A model generated the notes under the pieces. The model was not told the origin of the DNA. It worked only from the letters and a program-made list of their open reading frames with translations, and did not search any database. Source: an uncultured Myxococcales bacterium (lineage in GTDB: Bacteria; Myxococcota_A; UBA9042). Taken from it: 10,688 nucleotides of DNA. Below are positions 5,949 through 10,688 of the stretch, piece by piece (within the stretch, counting starts at the first letter, position 1; each line of letters starts with the position of its first letter). The translations under genes and the position numbers were made by a program. The DNA is taken from assembly GCA_937915965.1 (NCBI GenBank), contig CALGHC010000440.1, positions 1-10,688 on the forward strand. Direction: 5' to 3'.

Positions 5949-7847
5949 ATGAAGCGCATCTCCGCCGTCCGGAATGCTGTCGCCCTGGGCGCAGTCGCTC
6001 TGTCGTTCCTCGCCTCAGCGGCCCTCGCCGGTCCCGTCACCCTCGCCGTGCAGGGGCGCCTGGCGAGCCCCAGTGGTGCGCCGGTCGCCGACGGCGGCTA
6101 CCCCGTCGGGGTCGCCCTGTACGACACGGTGGATGCCGTCAAGCCGTTCTTTCAGGAGAAGTTCCTGTCGATTGGCGTGACCGGCGGCGTGATGGCTCTG
6201 GTGATTGGTGCGGACGAAGTGCTGCTCGACGGCGCGTCGCTGGTCGGCAAGGTGCCGTGGGTGGGCATCACCGTGGCTGGTGATCCCGAGCTGCCCCGTG
6301 CCATCTTCCACGCCGTGCCCTGGGCGGTCAGCGCCGACGTGGCGATGGCGCTGCAGTGCTCGGGTTGCATCGACAGCGCCCAGCTCGCCGATGGCGCGGT
6401 GACGGCCAGCAAGGTCGATTTCACCTACGCCGGTTCGGTCTCGAAGGGCGGCGACGCGGTCGGTCTGACCTGCGACGGCTGTGTCGACAGCGCCGACATC
6501 GCCGAGGGCACCGTCGACCCCAGCCGGCTGAGTCAAAGCTACGCGGCCTCTGCCTCACCGGGCGGCGCCGCGGCGGGCCTGGCCTGCACTGGCTGCGTCG
6601 CCGCGGAGATGATCGACGCGGCGGTGCTGCAGCCCTATGCCAAGCTCGCTCAGCTCGCCGACGTCGCCCTCACCGGTGCCTATCAGGATCTCAGCGGCGG
6701 CCCGGACCTGTCGGGATACGCGACCGTCGGCGCGCTCGCCGAACGCGCCAGCCTCGCGGGCGACAACGCGTTGACGGGAAACAACACCTTCTCTGGCGAC
6801 AACACCTTCTCTGGCAGCAACACGCTGACCAAGGAGCTGAAGGTCCACGACATCAACTTCGACCAGAGCCAGGCGCGCCTCTTCCGCTTCGAGAACGCCG
6901 AGACCGAACCGGTCGCTTGCACCGACAAGGCGGTCGGTCTGGCCTACTACAACACCAAGGACGCCAGCCTGTACGTCTGCAATGGCAAGAGCTTCGTGCC
7001 GTTTGCGACCGCGCTGCCGATCGGCTCCGATCTCAACCCGGCCCTGTCGTGCAAGGCGATCGTCGACGCGGGCGCGTCCACCGGCGATGGCGCCTACACC
7101 CTCGACCCGGACGGCAAGAGCGGGCCCGCCCCCAAGTACCTGGCGTGGTGTGACATGACGACCGACGGCGGCGGCTGGACCCTGGTCGCCAACATCGCGC
7201 CCAATGACGGCAACAGCGTCGGCTACAACAACCAGGCCTTCTGGTCTGGCGACGCCGAGTACGGCAACTTCGCGAATCACTTTGACAAGGATTACAAGGG
7301 CGGAGCCGCCTGGCAGGTGCAGGCCAACCACCTGATGATCCAGAGCGCCGCGACGGGCGCGAGCGGCGTGGTGCGTGGCTGGCGACGCTGGCCAATGACG
7401 GCACCGCGCAGCTTCGACTCGTTCTTCACCACCGGCATCGTTGGCGTCCACGCCACGGACGCCTGCGAGACCAAGGCGGCGGACGCCGGCGACGTCGGCA
7501 CGACCAGCACCTGGGATGACATCATCCGCCAGGGCACCTGCCTGTACGCGGACGTCAACCCGAGCAATAGCGGCGAGGGCGACACCATCCGCCTCACCAC
7601 CATCTCGGGCAACGGCACCGACAACAACATCTCGGGCTTCGCCGCGTGCATCGACTGCGGCACGGCCTGGCAGGGCGGCGGCAAGACGTATATGGGGCTG
7701 GACCGCGCGGGCTGCAACAAGGGCCTGTGCGCGTACAACGTCGTGTGCCGAATGAGCAACGCGGACTGTGTGGGCAGCTACTGTCAGACGCACTACGGCA
7801 AAGGCAGCTGCGGGGCGGACTGGAACAGCCGCTTCTACGTGCGCTGA
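5949..7847 (+). CDS. Secreted fibrinogen-like domain protein with CxxC repeats, 632 aa
   Basis: A Sec signal peptide (MKRISAVRN then a hydrophobic core) is probably cut after ALA27. Residues 28-134 form a strand-rich module ending in a LPRAIFHAVPWA motif, like modules found at the N-terminus of many bacterial surface and tail-fibre-like proteins. Residues 135-248 hold 38-residue repeats starting LQCSGC, LTCDGC and LACTGC. About 270-290 come hexapeptide-like repeats (GNNTFS, GDNTFS, GSNTLT), which suggest a fibrous or solenoid segment. GLAYYNTKDASLYVCNG (about 331-347) precedes a fibrinogen C-like region from about C368, with the hallmark WCDMTTDGGGW at 400-410. The C-terminus is Cys-rich and ends in FYVR. 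It is probably a trimeric or fibrous surface protein whose C-terminal head binds a ligand, perhaps a glycan; that is inference. The ATG at 5949 follows AAGG (5939-5942) at 6 nt. No anchor or sorting tail is visible. Confidence 0.88.
   Translation: MKRISAVRNAVALGAVALSFLASAALAGPVTLAVQGRLASPSGAPVADGGYPVGVALYDTVDAVKPFFQEKFLSIGVTGGVMALVIGADEVLLDGASLVGKVPWVGITVAGDPELPRAIFHAVPWAVSADVAMALQCSGCIDSAQLADGAVTASKVDFTYAGSVSKGGDAVGLTCDGCVDSADIAEGTVDPSRLSQSYAASASPGGAAAGLACTGCVAAEMIDAAVLQPYAKLAQLADVALTGAYQDLSGGPDLSGYATVGALAERASLAGDNALTGNNTFSGDNTFSGSNTLTKELKVHDINFDQSQARLFRFENAETEPVACTDKAVGLAYYNTKDASLYVCNGKSFVPFATALPIGSDLNPALSCKAIVDAGASTGDGAYTLDPDGKSGPAPKYLAWCDMTTDGGGWTLVANIAPNDGNSVGYNNQAFWSGDAEYGNFANHFDKDYKGGAAWQVQANHLMIQSAATGASGVVRGWRRWPMTAPRSFDSFFTTGIVGVHATDACETKAADAGDVGTTSTWDDIIRQGTCLYADVNPSNSGEGDTIRLTTISGNGTDNNISGFAACIDCGTAWQGGGKTYMGLDRAGCNKGLCAYNVVCRMSNADCVGSYCQTHYGKGSCGADWNSRFYVR
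6351..6692 (+). repeat. Three 114-bp in-frame repeats encoding CxxC modules
   Basis: Protein repeats begin at residues 135, 173 and 211, exactly 38 residues apart. Each opens with L-x-C-x-G-C, at C137/C140, C175/C178 and C213/C216. Units 1 and 2 align over their full length (CIDSAQLADGAVTASK against CVDSADIAEGTVDPSR); unit 3 is similar at its start and then diverges. The DNA copies are diverged, so this is an old duplication kept at the protein level. Confidence 0.8.
6783..6818 (+). repeat. 18-nt tandem repeat encoding NTFSG hexapeptides
   Basis: AACACCTTCTCTGGCGAC (6783-6800) is repeated at 6801-6818 with a two-base change at the end (AGC for GAC). Weaker copies flank it on both sides at protein level (DNALTG before, NTLTKE after). 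It keeps frame, so copy number can change length without breaking the gene. Confidence 0.8.
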
Positions 7848-7857
7848 GCGCCGGCGC
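7848..7857. other. Perfect palindrome in a 25-bp convergent gap
   Basis: GCGCCGGCGC directly follows the stop of the fibrinogen-like gene and lies 15 bp from the stop of the convergent glmS. It is the only symmetric element in the gap. It could help end transcription, but the arms are short and there is no T-run. Confidence 0.3.
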
Positions 7858-7872
7858 GGCGAGCGGAACGCG

Positions 7873-10557
7873 TCAGTCCACGGTGATCGACTTCGAGACG
7901 TTCTTTGGCACGTCCGGGTGCACGCCGTGCTCGCGGATACCGCGCCGGCTGAGCTCGCGCGCCTTCGCCGAGCTCATCATCAACGCCAGGCGCTGCAACA
8001 CCACCGTCGCGCTGAAGACGACCATCAGCGTGTCGCCGGTGCGCGGAAGCTGCACAAAGACGCTTCGGTAGCTGTCGTTTCCGGCGGGCGCCTTGCTTGC
8101 AGCTTGCCGCAACGCCGGGTGGTCCTCGGCGATGACCACCGTGCTCGCGCCGCGGATCTTGTGTGTGTTGATCGCCGAGACGGTCAGCTGCACGTCGCGC
8201 TCGTCGGGTCCGGTGACGTAGACGAGCGGGTAGTCGGCGTAGAGCGCCTCGAGCAACGCCGCCGGCTCGAGGACCTCGTCGAGCAAGGCCTGCTCGCCCT
8301 TCGACAGCGCAAAAGCACGCGACGCGGGTGCCTGCAGGGTGTCGGTGGCGGCCTGCACCAGGCGTCGTACGGCGGTAGCGTCGTAGCCAGCTGCGAGGGC
8401 GCGCTCGACCAGGGTGCCGAGGCGATCGCCGAGTAGCTCAAGCAGGCCGTCGACCTGGGCGAGGCCGAAGATGGTGTTGAAGCCCAGGATCGTGTTGGGG
8501 CCGTGCTTGAACTCAGAGCCTTCGAAGCCCTCGGTGTGGTTGAGCACGACCTCGCGGATCTTCAGGGCGCCCTCGAGGGCGACGGTCTCGATGCGGGTGG
8601 CGAGGATGTGGATGCTCGGGGCGAGGTAGAGCTGACGCGCGGCGACGTCGACGGCGGCTTCGCTGGCCTCGAGGGTCTCGCCGATCAGCTCTGGCAGGCG
8701 CTCGAGGCGCTCGAGCCGCTCGCGGACCTGGATCTCGACGGCGGCGCGGGCGGCGGTGCCCAGGGCCGCGGCGCCGCTGGTCACCCGGATGCGGCGGGCT
8801 CCCAGGCGCACGGCCATGCAGTACAGCACCATGAGCTGGTTCATGAAGCTCTTGGTCGCCGGCACAGCGATCTCGGGGCCACAGCGCAGCGGGATGACCA
8901 GGTCGGCCTTCTCCTGGGCGAGCGTCGAGTTGACGTTGTTGACGAGGGCGACGCGGGAGATGTCGCGACCCGATTCGATGACGCCGTTCATGACGTCGAT
9001 CAGGTCCTTGGTCTCGCCGGACTGGCTCACCGCTACGAAGAGGTCGCCGTCCAGCAACGAGTGGGCGTATTGGCCCCGGAACTCGCCAGGGAGGATCGGG
9101 ATGAGCTCGGTGTGCGCGATCTCGTTGAAGAAGATCGCGGCCGCCCGGGCCGCGTGATACGAGCTGCCGCAGCAGACCATGTAGGTGCGGCCGCCGCGGC
9201 CCAGGGCGTCGAGGCAGCGGTCGGCAAATGAGTCGAGCGCGCTGCCGAACTCGTCGACCTCGTCGCGCTCGAGCAGGGCGTCGAGCAGGCGGATCGTCAG
9301 CCGAGCTTCGGTGTCGCCCGCTGCGCTGCCCGGCGTGGCCGTGGCCAGCTCGCCGAGGAAGCCGGCCTCGGCCGAGGCCATCCGGTCGATGATGGCGTCG
9401 CCGGCCGCCTGGGTGAGCAGCGGCACCAGCCCGGCCGGAACCGCAGCGACCAGCGCCCGGGTTCCAGGCAGCTTGCGCAGTGACGCGAACGCCGCCTGGA
9501 TGCGGTCGTCGTCGACCTCGTCGCGCAAGATGTCGAGGGCTGCGCGCACGGCGGCCAGATCGTCGGCCGGCGCGGCCTCCAGCAGCGGCCGCAGCGCCAG
9601 AAGGCCCGGCGAGCCGCCCTGAAAGAGGGTGACGATCTCGCGGGTAGTCGCCACCTGGGCGGCGATCTCCTGCTCCATGAAGGTCTCGAAGGGCGGCAGC
9701 AGCGCCGTGTCCTTGGCGCGCAGCCGCGAGCGCACGGGTTTGCGCTCAAGCCGCTCGCCGGCGCGCACCTGCTGCGGCCCCGTGGCCGTCTTGATGACGC
9801 GGTCGCGCACGGCGATGAGCTGCCACTCGTCGGGCGTGAACTCGACCATCTCGCCTTCGCTCACCGGGATGACGATTCGGGTGAGCTTGAGCACGCTCGA
9901 CAGGTCCGACGACGCGATGGCGAAGCGTCGGCCGTCCTCGTCGGTGCCGACCCCAAAGTACAGGCTCGAGCCCTGCTTGATGGCCCAGAGGCGGTGGCTC
10001 ACCGGGTCGACGACCACCGCCGCGTACGAGCCCTGCAGGCGGTCGGCGGCGCGCAGGATCGCCGCCCGCATGCAAGCCCGTCGGACCTCGGCGTCGTCGC
10101 GCTGCGCGACCGGCCGGCTGGCGAGCTGCAAGGCGAAGTCGTGCTCGATGGTGTGCACGACCATCTCGCCGTCGTTGTCGGAGACGACGTCGTGCCCCTC
10201 GGAGGTCAGCCAGATCTTCAGCGTGTCGCAGTTGGTGACGTTGCCGTTGTGGGCCCCGTAGATGTGGGTCTTGCAGCGCACCTCGTGCGGCTGCGAGTTG
10301 GCCTCAGTCACCGCGCCAAAAGTCGCCCAGCGCACCTGACCACAGAAGGTGTGCCCCGGCTGATGGACGATGCCGAGGGTCTCGACCAGCAACGACGGCG
10401 CGCCGACGCCCTTGGCGAGCCAGACGCCGTCATCGCTCTGGATGGCCGCCCCCGTCGAGTCGTAGCCGCGGTACTCGAGGGTGCGGAGGAGCTCAGCGGC
10501 GACGCGGCCGAGCTGCGGGTGGGGGGTGTCGTAGATGAGGCCGATGACTCCGCACAT
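7873..10557 (-). CDS. glmS: Glutamine--fructose-6-phosphate aminotransferase, enlarged form, 894 aa
   Basis: Makes glucosamine-6-phosphate from fructose-6-phosphate and glutamine, the first step toward UDP-GlcNAc for peptidoglycan and LPS; cytoplasmic. The N-terminal class II glutaminase has the nucleophile Cys2 (MCGVIG), LEYRGYDS, VRWATFG and HNGNVTN. SIS domain 1 has CCGSSYH (462-468) and SQSGET (511-516). SIS domain 2 has E662-GAL-K666, E669 and KHGP with H685, and the tail ends SKSITVD with K889. These match E. coli E481, K485, E488, H504 and K603, so an active synthase is expected. The usual length is about 610 residues. Compared with E. coli, the extra length falls mainly in three places: roughly 45 residues in the glutaminase half, about 120 before SIS1 (around 305-445) and about 105 after KHGP (around 690-800). 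The start is the ATG giving Cys at position 2, with AGGAG upstream. Convergent with the fibrinogen-like gene. Confidence 0.92.
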   Translation of the reverse strand: MCGVIGLIYDTPHPQLGRVAAELLRTLEYRGYDSTGAAIQSDDGVWLAKGVGAPSLLVETLGIVHQPGHTFCGQVRWATFGAVTEANSQPHEVRCKTHIYGAHNGNVTNCDTLKIWLTSEGHDVVSDNDGEMVVHTIEHDFALQLASRPVAQRDDAEVRRACMRAAILRAADRLQGSYAAVVVDPVSHRLWAIKQGSSLYFGVGTDEDGRRFAIASSDLSSVLKLTRIVIPVSEGEMVEFTPDEWQLIAVRDRVIKTATGPQQVRAGERLERKPVRSRLRAKDTALLPPFETFMEQEIAAQVATTREIVTLFQGGSPGLLALRPLLEAAPADDLAAVRAALDILRDEVDDDRIQAAFASLRKLPGTRALVAAVPAGLVPLLTQAAGDAIIDRMASAEAGFLGELATATPGSAAGDTEARLTIRLLDALLERDEVDEFGSALDSFADRCLDALGRGGRTYMVCCGSSYHAARAAAIFFNEIAHTELIPILPGEFRGQYAHSLLDGDLFVAVSQSGETKDLIDVMNGVIESGRDISRVALVNNVNSTLAQEKADLVIPLRCGPEIAVPATKSFMNQLMVLYCMAVRLGARRIRVTSGAAALGTAARAAVEIQVRERLERLERLPELIGETLEASEAAVDVAARQLYLAPSIHILATRIETVALEGALKIREVVLNHTEGFEGSEFKHGPNTILGFNTIFGLAQVDGLLELLGDRLGTLVERALAAGYDATAVRRLVQAATDTLQAPASRAFALSKGEQALLDEVLEPAALLEALYADYPLVYVTGPDERDVQLTVSAINTHKIRGASTVVIAEDHPALRQAASKAPAGNDSYRSVFVQLPRTGDTLMVVFSATVVLQRLALMMSSAKARELSRRGIREHGVHPDVPKNVSKSITVD

Positions 10558-10568
10558 ATTGGGAGGGC

Positions 10569-10573
10569 TCCTG
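10569..10573 (-). promoter_or_regulatory. Ribosome binding site of glmS
   Basis: On the minus strand AGGAG ends 11 nt before the ATG at 10557, a slightly long spacing. It supports the start that places the catalytic Cys at residue 2. It touches the start of the first 16-bp repeat copy. Confidence 0.55.
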
Positions 10574-10617
10574 CGTACGGGCAGCGTAGCTGCCGCGTGC
10601 GTGCTTTTTTTGTCTTG

Positions 10618-10638
10618 GGGGGTCGGGGCTCGACCCCC
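10618..10638. other. Perfect 8-bp stem-loop in the glmS leader
   Basis: GGGGGTCG (10618-10625) pairs with CGACCCCC (10631-10638) around a 5-nt loop. It would form in glmS mRNA if transcription starts upstream of it, and it also works as a DNA-level palindrome. Confidence 0.65.
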
Positions 10639-10640
10639 AT

Positions 10641-10664
10641 CGGCAAGAAGCGTGGTTCTTGCCG
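10641..10664. other. Perfect 9-bp stem-loop in the glmS leader
   Basis: CGGCAAGAA (10641-10649) pairs with TTCTTGCCG (10656-10664) around a 6-nt loop. It lies 2 bp from the neighbouring stem-loop at 10618-10638, so the two form a pair inside the repeat-flanked segment. Confidence 0.65.
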
Positions 10665-10688
10665 CTTCCCCACTGCGTACGGGCAGCG

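Larger units (their letters stand above)
10571..10688. repeat. 16-bp direct repeats 102 bp apart enclosing two hairpins
   Basis: CTGCGTACGGGCAGCG occurs at 10571-10586 and again at 10673-10688, where the window ends, so the second copy may extend further. Between them on the plus strand are GGCAGC-GTA-GCTGCC (10580-10594, overlapping copy one), a T7 run (10605-10611) and two perfect stem-loops. Either a tandem array with a 102-bp unit, or an inserted small palindromic element flanked by a duplicated target, would look like this. It covers the glmS leader; no promoter for glmS can be picked out. Confidence 0.75.

Noticed and set aside
6555..7793. Minus-strand open frame (412 codons) opposite the fibrinogen-like gene
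   Set aside because: Low-complexity Ala/Arg/Val/Gly composition typical of antisense shadows in high-GC DNA; the plus strand has clear domain motifs.
10580..10611. Intrinsic terminator from GGCAGC-GTA-GCTGCC and the T7 run
   Set aside because: Ten bases separate the stem from the T-run, and no plus-strand gene ends before it in this window.
10558..10688. glmS ribozyme or a known riboswitch upstream of glmS
   Set aside because: The leader shows simple stem-loops and a direct repeat, not a pattern I recognise as the ribozyme, which is known mainly from Gram-positive bacteria.

Overview
The window is about 10.7 kb of GC-rich DNA with strong G/C third-position bias. It carries surface proteins of a style common in Myxococcota and related former Deltaproteobacteria: a Cys-rich lipoprotein built of C-D-D-x-x-P-C-T repeats, and a fibrinogen-like protein with CxxC repeats. 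That lineage is an inference from gene content and composition; no rRNA or marker tree is available here.

Layout. (1) 1-1191 (+): a membrane-bound class III adenylate cyclase, cut by the left edge, with every catalytic residue present. (2) 1192-1680: about 490 bp with no established gene. It holds two short, coding-like ORFs, each with a good ribosome binding site, plus two unrelated tandem repeats that share a 14-nt period. (3) 1681-2874 (+): an unrecognised four-helix membrane protein. (4) 3080-3874 (+): a two-domain VOC (glyoxalase-fold) protein. (5) 3950-5068 (-): a Cys-rich outer-membrane lipoprotein, convergent with the VOC gene across a strong hairpin. (6) 5151-5885 (+): a putative lipoprotein divergent from it, then 5949-7847 (+): a secreted fibrinogen-like protein. 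(7) 7873-10557 (-): an enlarged glucosamine-6-phosphate synthase (GlmS), tail to tail with the fibrinogen-like gene. (8) 10558-10688: the glmS leader, which holds a 16-bp direct repeat 102 bp apart enclosing two perfect hairpins and reaches the window edge.

How the genes fit together. The middle block (3950-7847) looks like a small envelope or surface module: two predicted lipoproteins fired divergently from an 82-bp gap, and an exported fibrinogen-like protein just downstream. GlmS makes glucosamine-6-phosphate for peptidoglycan and LPS, a housekeeping role. The cyclase, membrane protein and VOC protein have no visible functional link to these. I see no CRISPR array, transposase, phage gene, tRNA, rRNA or recognised defence system. 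The least explained items are the 14-nt repeats between two coding-like ORF pieces, the repeat/hairpin element at the right edge, the three added stretches in GlmS, and the exact 38-residue CxxC repeats.
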